Source: JADHMP01 sp964386915 (GTDB taxonomy: Bacteria; Bacteroidota; Bacteroidia; Flavobacteriales; Flavobacteriaceae). From it: DNA of 64,000 nucleotides. The notes under the pieces were generated by a model. It worked only from the letters and a program-made list of their open reading frames with translations, was not told the DNA's origin and did not search any database. The stretch spans positions 62,001 through 126,000 of the forward strand of contig CAYLUQ010000004.1 in the NCBI GenBank assembly GCA_964386915.1, read 5' to 3'. A program made the translations under genes and the position numbers. Below are positions 14,959 through 24,238 of the stretch, piece by piece; position 1 is the stretch's first letter, and every line of letters starts with the position of its first letter.

Positions 14959-16949
14959 TTGAAAAATTTTTTTACCAATTTCAAAGGAGATGCCCTTGGA
15001 GGTATCACAGCCGGCATTGTGGCTTTGCCACTAGCCCTTGCTTTTGGCGTTAGCTCGGGAATGGGTCCCAGTGCTGGTCTATATGGCGCCATATTTTTAA
15101 GCTTTTTTGCTACTCTTTTTGGCGGCACCCCCACCCAAATCTCTGGCCCCACTGCTCCTATGACAGCAGTGAGTATGGTGGTTATTGCAGGAATTATTGG
15201 GGTCAACAATGGCAATCTCGAACAAGCTTTGCCTTATATTTTACTTGTTTTTTTACTCAGTGGCATAATGCAAGTTGGCCTAGGAGTTGCAGGCCTCGGA
15301 AAGTATATTAAATATATTCCCTATCCCGTTGTTTCTGGTTTTATGACCGCCATAGGGGTCATCATATTGATCACGCAAATTCTTCCTGTTATAGGTTATG
15401 ATGTTAAGAATGATGAGGTCTTAATCAAGCAAAACATTCCCATAGCTGAAGAACATATTTTGGAAAAAATTCTCATAGATGAATCTAAAGAAGGTTTACT
15501 GGTGCTGGAGGATTTTAAAGAAACCATCTTGCGTGCCGAAAAAATTACAAAAGAACAAATTGAGTTAGAGGCCACCAACATGGCCAAAAAATCGAGCTCC
15601 GGCGTGATGGGTACCCTACGCACCATACCTAGGGCACTACCCTTTTTTAATTTCATTGAATTTGCTATGGCTCTAGCTACCATTATCATCATATATGGGT
15701 TTAAACGGATCACCAAAGTGGTGCCCAGTAGGCTTGTTGCCCTACTTGTTGTTTCGGGCGTAGCCATTTTAGGACAACTGGACTACAGGCCCATTCAGGC
15801 AATTCCCGAAGGGTTTCCATCCCTCAATATCGAAATTTTTAGTGCCTTTGAACTGAATACTATTCTACCCTATATAGGTACCGCCCTAACTCTTGCCCTA
15901 CTTGGAGCCATTGACTCCTTGCTCACCTCCGTGGTGGCAGACAACCTCACCAAAACCAAACACGCCCCCAACAAAGAATTGATTGGTCAAGGCGTTGGCA
16001 ATAGCATGGCAGCCTTATTTGGTGGAATTCCGGGTGCAGGGGCCACTATTAGAACGGTTGTCAACATTCAATCTGGGGGCAAAACAAAACTATCTGGCAT
16101 GATTGCTTCTCTAGTTCTACTGGCCATTTTACTGGTGTTAAGTCCCTTAGCCTCTAAAATTCCGGCTGCTGTCCTAGCGGGAATTTTGGTCACCGTAGGC
16201 ATAGGTGTTATGGATTTTAAAGGGCTTAAAGCTATTCCAAAAATTCCAGCCTCTGAAATCATTATCATGGTCACGGTTTTGGTTTTGTCTGTGTTTTGGA
16301 ATTTAGTTTATGCCGTTGGAATTGGATTGGTGATGGCCTCTCTGTTTTTCATGAAAAAAATGGGAGATATTTCCAATCANNNNNNNNNNNNNNNNNNNNN
16401 NNNNNNNNNNNNNNNNNNNNNNNNNNNNNNNNNNNNNNNNNNNNNNNNNNNNNNNNNNNNNNNNNNNNNNNNNNNNNNNGATTGGTGATGGCCTCTCTGT
16501 TTTTCATGAAAAAAATGGGAGATATTTCCAATCAGTACTCCAAAATAGCACCCGTTATTAAAGAAAAAAAATGGAAAGACGAAGAGCAATTAGACAATGC
16601 CTTTTTAGAAAAAATATTCATCAAACACCTAAGTGGACCCCTCTTTTTTGGATTTACTTCCGACTTTCAAAACCTCTTTAAGCAATTGCCAAGAACGGCT
16701 ATAGTGGTCATTTTTAGAATGGATCGAGTGCCCTATATTGATCAATCGGGTCTATATGCCATGGAAGATGCCTTAATTGAATTGAGTCAGAAAAACATTG
16801 TTCCGCTTATGGTTGGAATAGAGAATCAGCCTAGATTTTTGATGAACAGTATTGGTCTTATAGGCCCATTAATTCCAGAAGATCATATTTTTAAATCGTT
16901 TCAGGCATGCCGTGAATGGGTCATCCAAAACAATGGAAAGTGGACCTAA
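14959..16949 (+). CDS. SulP family inorganic anion transporter, split by an assembly gap
   Basis: The gene is one SulP permease interrupted by 100 N. Removing the N and one copy of the flanking 55-base duplicate (155 bases, which also restores frame) gives a continuous 611-residue protein reading across GDISNQYSKI. The start is a TTG at 14959, since no ATG fits. The N-terminal SulP motif GLYGAIF and TPTQISGPTAPMT are clear, and a C-terminal STAS domain contains VPYIDQSGLYAMEDAL. Residues ~148-215 hold a charged helical insert (KNDEVLIKQN and on to TNMAKKSSS) within the membrane domain, absent from the other SulP gene at 29475. SulP proteins move sulfate, bicarbonate or other anions. The substrate is not predictable. 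Confidence 0.9.
16380..16479. other. Assembly gap (100 N) flanked by a 55-base exact overlap
   Basis: Exactly 100 N. Bases 16325-16379 before the gap and 16480-16534 after it are identical for all 55 positions. Joining 16379 to 16535 restores the SulP reading frame without loss. The pattern is that of two contigs sharing a k-mer-sized overlap that a scaffolder padded instead of merging. No real sequence needs to be missing. Confidence 0.95.
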
Positions 16950-17023
16950 AAAAACCTTGAAAAGAGGTTTATAAATTGTTGGTATCTCCTATGGGGAATG
17001 TTTAATTCTTTAAAATATTGATT

Positions 17024-17031
17024 TATTTTTG
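17024..17031 (+). promoter_or_regulatory. Candidate -7 element of the trxB promoter
   Basis: TATTTTTG matches the Bacteroidota -7 consensus TAnnTTTG and lies 19 bases before the trxB ATG. No clear TTTG -33 element sits 17-23 bases upstream, so the support is partial. Confidence 0.35.
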
Positions 17032-17050
17032 ATCGAATTAGACTTGTACT

Positions 17051-17986
17051 ATGGAATCTATCAAAACGCTGATTATTGGAAGCGGACCGGCAGGATATAC
17101 GGCTGCCATTTATGCGGCAAGAGCCGATTTAAAACCTGTTCTCTACACCGGACTAGAACCCGGAGGTCAATTGACAACCACCACCGAGGTAGACAACTTT
17201 CCAGGATATCCGGAAGGTGTAGATGGGCCTAAAATGATGGTTGAATTGCAACAGCAAGCAGAGCGCTTTGGCACCGAAGTGCGTATTGGTTTTATTCATA
17301 AAGTAGAATTTGCCACCGAAGTGGGAGGCATCCACAAAGCGTATGTTGAAGGTGGTCCTGAAATTGAAGCCCAAACAATAATTATCAGCACAGGCGCTAC
17401 CGCTAAATATTTAGGATTGCCTAGTGAGCAACGACTTAGAGGAGGTGGTGTATCCGCTTGTGCCGTTTGCGATGGATTTTTCTACAAAGGGCAAGAAGTG
17501 GCTATAGTGGGTGGTGGAGACACCGCCGCTGAAGAGGCTACCTATTTGGCCAATATATGCTCTAAGGTTACCATGCTCGTGCGACGAGACGAAATGCGAG
17601 CTTCTAAAGCCATGCAACACCGGGTGACCCAAACTGCCAACATCGATTTACGCTATAACTCAGAAATTGAAGAAGTGTTGGGGGAAAACGTAGTAGAAGG
17701 CATTCGTATTAAAAATAATAAAACGGGAGTGGTAGAAGAAATTCCCATTACAGGACTTTTCATTGCCATAGGCCATCAGCCCAATACCGAATTGTTTAAA
17801 GGACAACTCGATATGGATGAGGCCGGCTATTTGATTACAAAAGGGAAATCGACCAAAACCAATCTACCCGGAGTTTTTGCCTCTGGAGATGTTCAAGATA
17901 AAGAATATAGGCAAGCGGTAACAGCAGCCGGAACCGGTTGTATGGCAGCACTAGATGCGGAACGCTATCTTCAGTCCCTGAATTGA
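17051..17986 (+). CDS. trxB: Thioredoxin-disulfide reductase
   Basis: 311 residues, the standard length. FAD-binding GSGPAGYTAAIYAARA lies at the N-terminus, the redox-active pair is C137-A-V-C140, followed by GGGDTAAEEA for NADPH and the C-terminal FASGDVQDKEYRQAVTAAGTGC FAD motif (given in part). It reduces thioredoxin with NADPH in the cytosol. The gene stands alone: it is preceded by its own candidate -7 box and faces a convergent ABC-F gene 18 bases downstream. Confidence 0.96.
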   Translation: MESIKTLIIGSGPAGYTAAIYAARADLKPVLYTGLEPGGQLTTTTEVDNFPGYPEGVDGPKMMVELQQQAERFGTEVRIGFIHKVEFATEVGGIHKAYVEGGPEIEAQTIIISTGATAKYLGLPSEQRLRGGGVSACAVCDGFFYKGQEVAIVGGGDTAAEEATYLANICSKVTMLVRRDEMRASKAMQHRVTQTANIDLRYNSEIEEVLGENVVEGIRIKNNKTGVVEEIPITGLFIAIGHQPNTELFKGQLDMDEAGYLITKGKSTKTNLPGVFASGDVQDKEYRQAVTAAGTGCMAALDAERYLQSLN

Positions 17987-18003
17987 GAGGAGTAAGCCCG
18001 TTT

Positions 18004-19902
18004 TTAATCCATTTCGGTTTGGACTTTTTCCCATTCTTGCAGTAGAACTTCCAAGTCTTTTTTCTTGACTTGATAGTGGTCAAAAAAAGAAGGATCGGCC
18101 ACGGTGGCATCATAGTCAACCTCAAGAGCCACGTCTAAACTTTTGATTTCTTTTTCTAGTTGACTAATTTTCTTTTCGAGCTGACTCAATCTTTTTTGCA
18201 AGGCTCTGTCTTGCTTTTGTTGGGCATAGTGTTGGGCTCCTGTCCCTTGAGAGCTTGTTGCAGCTGGTTTTTGTTTTTGCTCTAATTCTTTAAGAGAATC
18301 CATTGCCCGATCCTGAAGAAAGGTTTCAATTCCTCCTAAATAAGGTTTAATTTTTTCATTTTTAAATTCGATAACCTTATCACACAGACCTTCCAAAAAA
18401 TCTCTATCGTGTGAAACCAAAATGAGAGTGCCTTCAAATTTGGATAAAGCTTCTTTTAAAATTTTTTTAGAAGCAATATCTAAATGATTGGTGGGTTCAT
18501 CCATAATCAACACATTAAAAGGCTGTGTTAACAAGGCGCACAAGGCCAACCGATTGCGCTCTCCACCTGACAAGACCTGCACTTTTTTATCTACAGCATC
18601 TCCTTGAAAAAGAAAGGCCCCTAGAAGATCTCGAACAGGCGGACTTTTGGGCGTAGCTGTTTTTTCTACAGTCTCTAAAAGCGTTAGTTGGGGCGCCAAA
18701 CTAGCCGACTGATTTTGAGCAAAATAGCCAATTTTCACATTATGTCCCATTTTCAGCTGACCTTCATAATTTATCTCTTCCACCAAAATTTTAGCAAGGG
18801 TAGATTTTCCCTGTCCGTTTTGCCCTACAAAAGCAATTTTATCCCCGCGATTCACTTGAAGAGAAATCTTATTCAACACCCTATGCGTTCCATAAGTTTT
18901 AGAAATATCATTCGCTTCTAAAATCACCTTGCCGGGTTGCAGTGCCACTGGAAATTGAAGTTTCATGACCTGATTTTCTTCCGGGTCAATTTGGATACGC
19001 TCCATTTTATCGAGCTTTTTGATGAGCGATTGTGCCATGCTAGCCTTGCTGGCTTTAGCCCTAAACTTTTCGATTAGTTTTTCAGTATGCGCAATTTGTT
19101 TTTCTTGATTTTTTTGAGCCGCAACTTGTTGTTCTCTCAATTCGGCCCGCAGCTCCATATATTTTGAATAGGGCTTTTTAAAATCGAAAAGCCGTTGTTG
19201 AATAATTTCTATTGTTCTATTGGTTACTTGATCCAAAAACATTTTATCATGCGAAACCACTACAACCGCGCCAGTATATTTTTTGAGAAACTGCTCTAGC
19301 CAGATAATGGCTTCAATATCCAAATGGTTGGTTGGCTCATCTAACAATAATAGATGATGCTTTTTCAACAATAGCTTAGCCAATTCAATGCGCATGCGCC
19401 AACCACCTGAAAAGGTGTCTGTTTGATTATCAAATTGATTGGGTGAAAAGCCTAATCCTTTTAAGATTTTTTCGGTTTCAGCTTGATAGTGATACCCTCC
19501 CTGCATTTCGAATTGGGTGTTAAGCGTATCAAGTTCATCTAGGACTTCTAGATAGGCTGGATCCTCATAATCTTGGGTATTAGCAATGATTTGATGAATA
19601 CTTTCTATTCTTTTTTCTATGGTTTGTATGGCGTCAAATGCCGTATAGGCTTCTTCTAGCACGGTGCGCCCATGTTCAAAATCCAAATCTTGAGGCAAAT
19701 AGCCAATGGTATTGTTTTTTTCTAAGGCAAATGAACCACTGGTTGGCTTCTGTTTCTGTGCAATTAGTTGTAATAAAGTTGATTTGCCGGCTCCATTTTT
19801 ACCAATCAACCCTACCCGATCTCCTTCATTTAATCGAAAAGAAAGCTCCTCAAAAAGCACTTCACCGCCAAAGTGAACCGAAATATTATGGGCATTTAAC
19901 AT
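18004..19902 (-). CDS. ABC-F family ATP-binding protein
   Basis: 632 residues with two ABC ATPase domains and no membrane segments. Domain 1 has Walker A GLIGKNGAGKST, signature FSGGWRMRIELAKLLL and Walker B LLLLDEPTNHLD. Domain 2 has FVGQNGQGKST, LSGGERNRLALCAL and VLIMDEPTNHLD. A basic linker lies between them, and a C-terminal charged coiled coil (about residues 560-632) resembles that of Uup. ABC-F proteins act on the ribosome in translation rescue or antibiotic protection; the coiled-coil tail and lack of resistance context favour a housekeeping role. It directly abuts the upstream FAD oxidoreductase stop, so the two form an operon. Confidence 0.92.
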   Translation of the reverse strand: MLNAHNISVHFGGEVLFEELSFRLNEGDRVGLIGKNGAGKSTLLQLIAQKQKPTSGSFALEKNNTIGYLPQDLDFEHGRTVLEEAYTAFDAIQTIEKRIESIHQIIANTQDYEDPAYLEVLDELDTLNTQFEMQGGYHYQAETEKILKGLGFSPNQFDNQTDTFSGGWRMRIELAKLLLKKHHLLLLDEPTNHLDIEAIIWLEQFLKKYTGAVVVVSHDKMFLDQVTNRTIEIIQQRLFDFKKPYSKYMELRAELREQQVAAQKNQEKQIAHTEKLIEKFRAKASKASMAQSLIKKLDKMERIQIDPEENQVMKLQFPVALQPGKVILEANDISKTYGTHRVLNKISLQVNRGDKIAFVGQNGQGKSTLAKILVEEINYEGQLKMGHNVKIGYFAQNQSASLAPQLTLLETVEKTATPKSPPVRDLLGAFLFQGDAVDKKVQVLSGGERNRLALCALLTQPFNVLIMDEPTNHLDIASKKILKEALSKFEGTLILVSHDRDFLEGLCDKVIEFKNEKIKPYLGGIETFLQDRAMDSLKELEQKQKPAATSSQGTGAQHYAQQKQDRALQKRLSQLEKKISQLEKEIKSLDVALEVDYDATVADPSFFDHYQVKKKDLEVLLQEWEKVQTEMD

Positions 19903-20967
19903 TTAATCATTTTCAGGGGTTGTCATAAACCGATTGATGTTGACTTTATCTGGCAAAGAAATACCTTCAAATATAAATTGACACAGCCATTTTGATAAAA
20001 GGGGGGCCATTAGAGAACCTCGGGTGCCCAAACCATTGAACACATAGAGGTTGGGATGTTTGGGATGTTCGCCTAATAAAGGCTTTCTGTCTATGACCGT
20101 GGGACGTATACGAGCCTTTTGAGATACGATTTCATAAGGAACTTGTAGTATCTTTTCCAATTGCATCATGAGCCATTCTTTTCCTTCTAGAGTTGTTTTC
20201 AACGACTTATTTTTCCAGTTATAAGTTGCACCCACCCAAAAATAGTCCAATTCTAAAGGAACCACAAAAATTTGCGACTTAAGCACCGTCTGTAGCTTTA
20301 GTTTTGGAGCTCTAATGAGCAGCATTTCTCCCTTATTGCCCACCAAGGGCAAATGATTAAAAAAGGGGTTTAATCGCATTTGATAGCCTTCACAAAAAAT
20401 AATTTGATCGGCTTTTAAGTCTTTATAAAGAACACCCTTTGGCGTAAGTTTTAAGGCTTGATAATCAAAAGGTGCTGCCACAAAACAATCTTTTGGCAAT
20501 TGCTTTTTGAATTCATCAAGCATTTTGGGAAGATCCAATCTAAAGACCTCATGCACGGTTCCATAACCATATTTGGAATTGACAGAATCAGACAGTTTTT
20601 TGTGAGTTGGGGGGGCTAAAAACAAATCTAGCCCAGGGGAACAGCTTGCTTTTTCCCAGCTGAGCATTTCGCTTGAGTTGGCAAAAATTCGTGAGATTGT
20701 TGTGGGAATAATACCTCTTTTCTTTTTCTCTGCAAAAATGGGTTCAAGGCTTTTGTAAAAAAATTGGGCATAGGAAAAAAATTCTAAAGCATTCCAAGAA
20801 AGCGTATATCGTTTTAATACTGTGGGGTTAGCTAGTCCGGCAGCAACTCTACTGGCATTCCATTGCGGTTGGTCAATAATATAAAAGGGTTGCTTTCTTT
20901 TTAGAAACTGCACAGCGAGGGAAAATCCCGCTAACCCATAACCCACAATGATGGTCTTATTCAACAT
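19903..20967 (-). CDS. FAD-dependent oxidoreductase (DAO/MnmC-like)
   Basis: 354 residues from the ATG at 20967; the in-frame TTG just upstream is unlikely. An N-terminal dinucleotide-binding motif IIVGYGLAGFSLAVQF is followed by AAGLANPTVLKRY. A C-terminal RPTVIDRKPLLGEHP and NGLGTRGSLMAP segment completes the DAO fold, with similarity to the oxidase half of MnmC. The substrate is unknown. No methyltransferase domain is attached, so full MnmC activity is not implied. It is followed without a gap by the ABC-F gene and is separated from gldN by a strong terminator. Confidence 0.82.
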   Translation of the reverse strand: MLNKTIIVGYGLAGFSLAVQFLKRKQPFYIIDQPQWNASRVAAGLANPTVLKRYTLSWNALEFFSYAQFFYKSLEPIFAEKKKRGIIPTTISRIFANSSEMLSWEKASCSPGLDLFLAPPTHKKLSDSVNSKYGYGTVHEVFRLDLPKMLDEFKKQLPKDCFVAAPFDYQALKLTPKGVLYKDLKADQIIFCEGYQMRLNPFFNHLPLVGNKGEMLLIRAPKLKLQTVLKSQIFVVPLELDYFWVGATYNWKNKSLKTTLEGKEWLMMQLEKILQVPYEIVSQKARIRPTVIDRKPLLGEHPKHPNLYVFNGLGTRGSLMAPLLSKWLCQFIFEGISLPDKVNINRFMTTPEND

Positions 20968-20981
20968 CAACTTTTTATGGC

Positions 20982-21017
20982 AAAAAAAAGGCCGCCCTTT
21001 CGAGCAGCATTTTTTTT
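20982..21017 (-). terminator. Rho-independent terminator of the gldKLMN operon
   Basis: On the minus strand a stem GCTGCTC/GGGCGGC closes on a GAAA tetraloop (GNRA type) and is flanked by eight A before and eight T after. Two of the seven stem pairs are G-U in the minus-strand RNA and would be A-C mismatches on the other strand, so the terminator is oriented to stop transcription leaving gldN. Confidence 0.82.
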
Positions 21018-21034
21018 AAACTATCTTTTTGGAT

Positions 21035-21940
21035 TTAGTTGTTCCACATATCTTGTTCAAAGTCTCGAATTCTTCCCTTGATGCGTTCAGACTCTAAGAG
21101 TTGACGCAAGGCATCTTCATAGATATAATCTTTCACTTCGCGATCTTCAAACACATTTTCTTCTTTATAAATCACGGCGTTGAAACGTCTAGAATTAAGA
21201 ATGTTATCAAAAGTGATGGGCTGAGAAGAGTTTTTGACATTGAAAGCCGAGCTTTTGTTTAAGATTTCTCGAGCGTTAGGATACCACACCCAAAAAAGCG
21301 GCACTAAGGCATCTGCCATAGCCTCTGGGCCTTGGCTTAAGGTTGACACATCGGGCGCCACAGGTGCAATTCCCAAAAGGCGATAGCGCAATTCGCCTAA
21401 ACGCTTGTCAAAATACCAAGTGCCTTTGATGCGATATTGCATAATTTTATCAGATTCTACTTTATAGATATCATAATCATTTTCGGTCACTTCTTCTCCC
21501 GCATTTGACTTTTCAATCCCTTCAGAAGATAGTTGCTTAGACAATAAAGATTGTTCTAAATCTTCAAAACTGAGTTTGTCTCTGAAATAAGAAGTACGGT
21601 AAACTTCTGTGATTTCACCAGCCTCTATTCCGTCAATTAACAAGCGAAACAATGATTTTCTTGTGGAGGACAAAAGTCCATTATTGACTGTGGGATAATA
21701 GAGTGGAAAATTAATTCGCTCATCCAAATCAATAATTTCCCAAACCGTTGTGGACCACATCACATCACGGTCGTCTACAAATCCATAGTCCACAGGAGTA
21801 TTGTCATTAGAAGCGATTTGCACCTCAGACAATTCTCCAATTTCTGTGGGTACCTTAGCATTGAGCAAATTAGATTGCCCGTAGCTAACCCAAGTTGCGG
21901 TGAGGAGAAAGAACGTTAAAAACTTGATGTGATTTAACAT
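21035..21940 (-). CDS. gldN: Gliding motility/type IX secretion protein GldN
   Basis: 301 residues with a Sec signal (cut after SYGQ, residue 21). The mature protein matches GldN: VDDRDVMWSTTVWEIIDLDERINFPLYYP (in part), a LFRLLIDGIEAGEITEVY segment, an RYRLLGIAPVAPD segment, and a charged C-terminus ending RIKGRIRDFEQDMWNN. GldN forms the periplasmic ring with GldK of the type IX secretion machine. It is the last gene of gldKLMN, begins 7 bases after gldM and is followed by a strong terminator. Confidence 0.95.
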   Translation of the reverse strand: MLNHIKFLTFFLLTATWVSYGQSNLLNAKVPTEIGELSEVQIASNDNTPVDYGFVDDRDVMWSTTVWEIIDLDERINFPLYYPTVNNGLLSSTRKSLFRLLIDGIEAGEITEVYRTSYFRDKLSFEDLEQSLLSKQLSSEGIEKSNAGEEVTENDYDIYKVESDKIMQYRIKGTWYFDKRLGELRYRLLGIAPVAPDVSTLSQGPEAMADALVPLFWVWYPNAREILNKSSAFNVKNSSQPITFDNILNSRRFNAVIYKEENVFEDREVKDYIYEDALRQLLESERIKGRIRDFEQDMWNN

Positions 21941-21947
21941 GATCGGT

Positions 21948-23528
21948 TTAATTAATTGTGATCGAAATAGATTGGGTAGGTTTTAGCTTGTAATTCGGAT
22001 TAGAAGGAATCACCACCTTGATGTCAGAAATAATAACGGTTTGTCCGTTTTTAATTCTACTCAGCGCATTTCTTGCTCGGCTGTCTAACTTGTCTCCTTG
22101 AATCACGATACTAGGTTGCCCCGGTGCTCTAAAGCGGAACGATTTGGTTTGCAGTGGCAAATCAAAATCGAAGTCTTCTAAACGGGCTTCTACTGTTCCA
22201 CGCTCTAAACTGGATTTAGGCAAGGTAAAATCTCCTGATTTTCCTCTAAAGAAACCAGATGGTTTTGGAATATCCTTAATTCTAAAGCTTGAAACTGAAG
22301 AAACTTTATTGCCATCAGGAAGGGTTCCTGTAACATTAATCTTCACTTCTCTTCCACTTCCGGGTGAAAGACTATATTTACTTCCTTTAACCCGTTTCAA
22401 TCCGGGTGCACTAGCCGTAACTTTACTATCGGCAATGCCTGGAATAGATATGGTTATAGGATTTTCTACCCCACGGTAAACCACATTCATTTTATCGGCA
22501 GAAATGACCGCTGAATTGGGTTTATTGATAACGGCAAAACTTTGACTTACGGGGATATTCGATTCTTCCATATCGTTGAGGAAGACCAAATTTCCAGTCA
22601 ATTCATGGTCACCAGGTGAACCAGCACTCACGTTGAGTTTAATTCCACCTGGAATCAATTCATAATCTTCTTCGGTTAGTGTTCTGCCATCTAGCTTAAT
22701 ATCAACTCGATTTGGATTTTGTGCGCCTCCTTTTCTTCCTAAAACGATACTTCCATCAAAAGTTTCACCTTGATAGTAGGCCCCTTTTTCGGTTTTTAGA
22801 AGCGTAATATAGTTACTTTCGTTTACGCTAGATTCCATTTCTAACTCTTTCCCCATTAGGGTGGTGAGTACATCCGATTCCGTTTGCCGGATATCGTTTT
22901 GCATCATGGTCAATTTCGCCAAAGATGAAATGAGCGGGAAACCTTCATAATTGTAGCTTAGCCAAGGTTGATCTTGGTTGTCTTTATTTTTAATGTTTCC
23001 ATTTTCATCTCCGGTGAAAAAACGAGCTTCAACCATTTCGATATATTGTGGATATTGACTCCCAAATACTTGAATCACGCGCATTTTAAATTCATTGATC
23101 ATGTCAATAAATTCTTGTCCCTGGGGCGACACGCCATTGGCGTCAAAAAACACCATATCAAGTTGTTCACCCTTATCCATTTGTGCGTATTCTTTGAGCT
23201 CGGGATCTTTTTCGCGTTGGGCTGCGGTAATTTCCGTTTTGATTTCGGAAATTCTATTAAAGAAGGCATCTGCTTCTTCTTTAATTTCATTTGCGGTTCT
23301 TTGGTGCCCTATCCACTTTCCGCCTTTTTCTTGGGCGTTGGTTTCAATTTTGCTGTAGTAAATGTTGTTGCTTTCTTCAACGCGGCCATTGGCGTCGTTG
23401 ATTTTGACAAACATTTGCCCAAAGCCGTCCAGAACTTCTTTACTCACGTTCAATGCGAGCATGGTGATAAACACCAAATACATCAAACTGATGAGTTTCT
23501 GCCTAGGGGTTTCTTTTGCTCCTGCCAT
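21948..23528 (-). CDS. gldM: Gliding motility/type IX secretion motor protein GldM
   Basis: 526 residues. One N-terminal membrane helix (KLISLMYLVFITMLALNVS, residues 10-28) is followed by a long helical then beta-rich periplasmic region of several domains, ending in a short Ig-like C-terminal domain. GldM pairs with GldL as the proton-driven motor of the type IX secretion system and spans the periplasm to reach the GldK-GldN ring. The MAGAKETPRQKLI start is the typical family N-terminus. It lies 11 bases after gldL, so the two are produced together. Confidence 0.96.
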   Translation of the reverse strand: MAGAKETPRQKLISLMYLVFITMLALNVSKEVLDGFGQMFVKINDANGRVEESNNIYYSKIETNAQEKGGKWIGHQRTANEIKEEADAFFNRISEIKTEITAAQREKDPELKEYAQMDKGEQLDMVFFDANGVSPQGQEFIDMINEFKMRVIQVFGSQYPQYIEMVEARFFTGDENGNIKNKDNQDQPWLSYNYEGFPLISSLAKLTMMQNDIRQTESDVLTTLMGKELEMESSVNESNYITLLKTEKGAYYQGETFDGSIVLGRKGGAQNPNRVDIKLDGRTLTEEDYELIPGGIKLNVSAGSPGDHELTGNLVFLNDMEESNIPVSQSFAVINKPNSAVISADKMNVVYRGVENPITISIPGIADSKVTASAPGLKRVKGSKYSLSPGSGREVKINVTGTLPDGNKVSSVSSFRIKDIPKPSGFFRGKSGDFTLPKSSLERGTVEARLEDFDFDLPLQTKSFRFRAPGQPSIVIQGDKLDSRARNALSRIKNGQTVIISDIKVVIPSNPNYKLKPTQSISITIN

Positions 23529-23539
23529 TTTTTACTTGC

Positions 23540-24187
23540 TTATTTGTTAGACATGGCATTAAGCATACCGCCATAAACTTGGTTTAAGCTGGCTAGGTTT
23601 TTTCCTAAGCTGTCCATTTGTTGTTTCAACTGAGCGGCATTCTTTTCCATTTCAGCATTGAAATTGTTGCTGTTTTGAGAATGTTGTAATTGACTTTGAA
23701 ACGCAGCATTGAGTGCTTCCAACTGGCTAGAGGCCTGATTTAATTTTTCGCCATAAGATTTTGTGGCTGCCACAGCATCTGAAGCAGGAGCAAGTGATTT
23801 TGCTGAAGCTTCTAAATCTTTAATGCTAGAGGTTAAATCTTTCATGAGGCTGACATCTAACTTGGCTTCCTTCATGAGTTCATCAATTTTGCTCGAAAGG
23901 CTCTCGCCTTTAGGTGCGCCGGCTGGTTTGGCCCCGCCTCCTTTGACTTTTTTAACAAAGTCTTGGTGTTCTTCTTTAATTTCCCCAGTATTGAGTGCCG
24001 AAACGGTAAAAATCAAGGCTTCTGTGCCCAGTCCTAATCCCAAAACTAATCCCCCTGTGATGGGGCCAATTTCTAGGTGAAGAATTTTAAATAATGCGCC
24101 AATAATTACTACTGCTCCTCCTAAACCAAAAAGCATGTGCATGGCAATTTTACTTCTTAATCTTTTGTTTAATGCTTTATCATTCAT
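23540..24187 (-). CDS. gldL: Gliding motility/type IX secretion motor protein GldL
   Basis: 215 residues. Two membrane helices lie near the N-terminus (residues ~14-33 and ~37-64, with GGAVVIIGALFKILHLEIGP). Within this hydrophobic region the acidic Glu in HLEIGP is the residue type used for proton conduction in the GldLM motor. A cytoplasmic tail with helical heptads follows (KLNQASSQLEALNAAF). GldL forms the pentameric membrane stator with GldM that powers protein export and gliding. It is 51 bases downstream of gldK. Confidence 0.96.
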   Translation of the reverse strand: MNDKALNKRLRSKIAMHMLFGLGGAVVIIGALFKILHLEIGPITGGLVLGLGLGTEALIFTVSALNTGEIKEEHQDFVKKVKGGGAKPAGAPKGESLSSKIDELMKEAKLDVSLMKDLTSSIKDLEASAKSLAPASDAVAATKSYGEKLNQASSQLEALNAAFQSQLQHSQNSNNFNAEMEKNAAQLKQQMDSLGKNLASLNQVYGGMLNAMSNK

Positions 24188-24238
24188 GTTAATAAACTTT
24201 TAGTCTATAAATATAATTAAAATTAGACGTTTAGCCTT

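Noticed and set aside
15396..15767. Long antisense reading frames opposite SulP, groEL and other genes
   Set aside because: They mirror the codon periodicity of the real genes, lack family features, and often overlap the whole gene; they are shadows.
16325..16534. 55-base direct repeat as a true tandem duplication or frameshift in SulP
   Set aside because: The copies flank exactly 100 N and collapsing them restores the reading frame, so an assembly overlap explains everything.
16950..16980. Terminator after the first SulP gene (AAACCT/AGGTTT)
   Set aside because: The six-pair A-T-rich stem has no T run after it, so the case is too weak to annotate.
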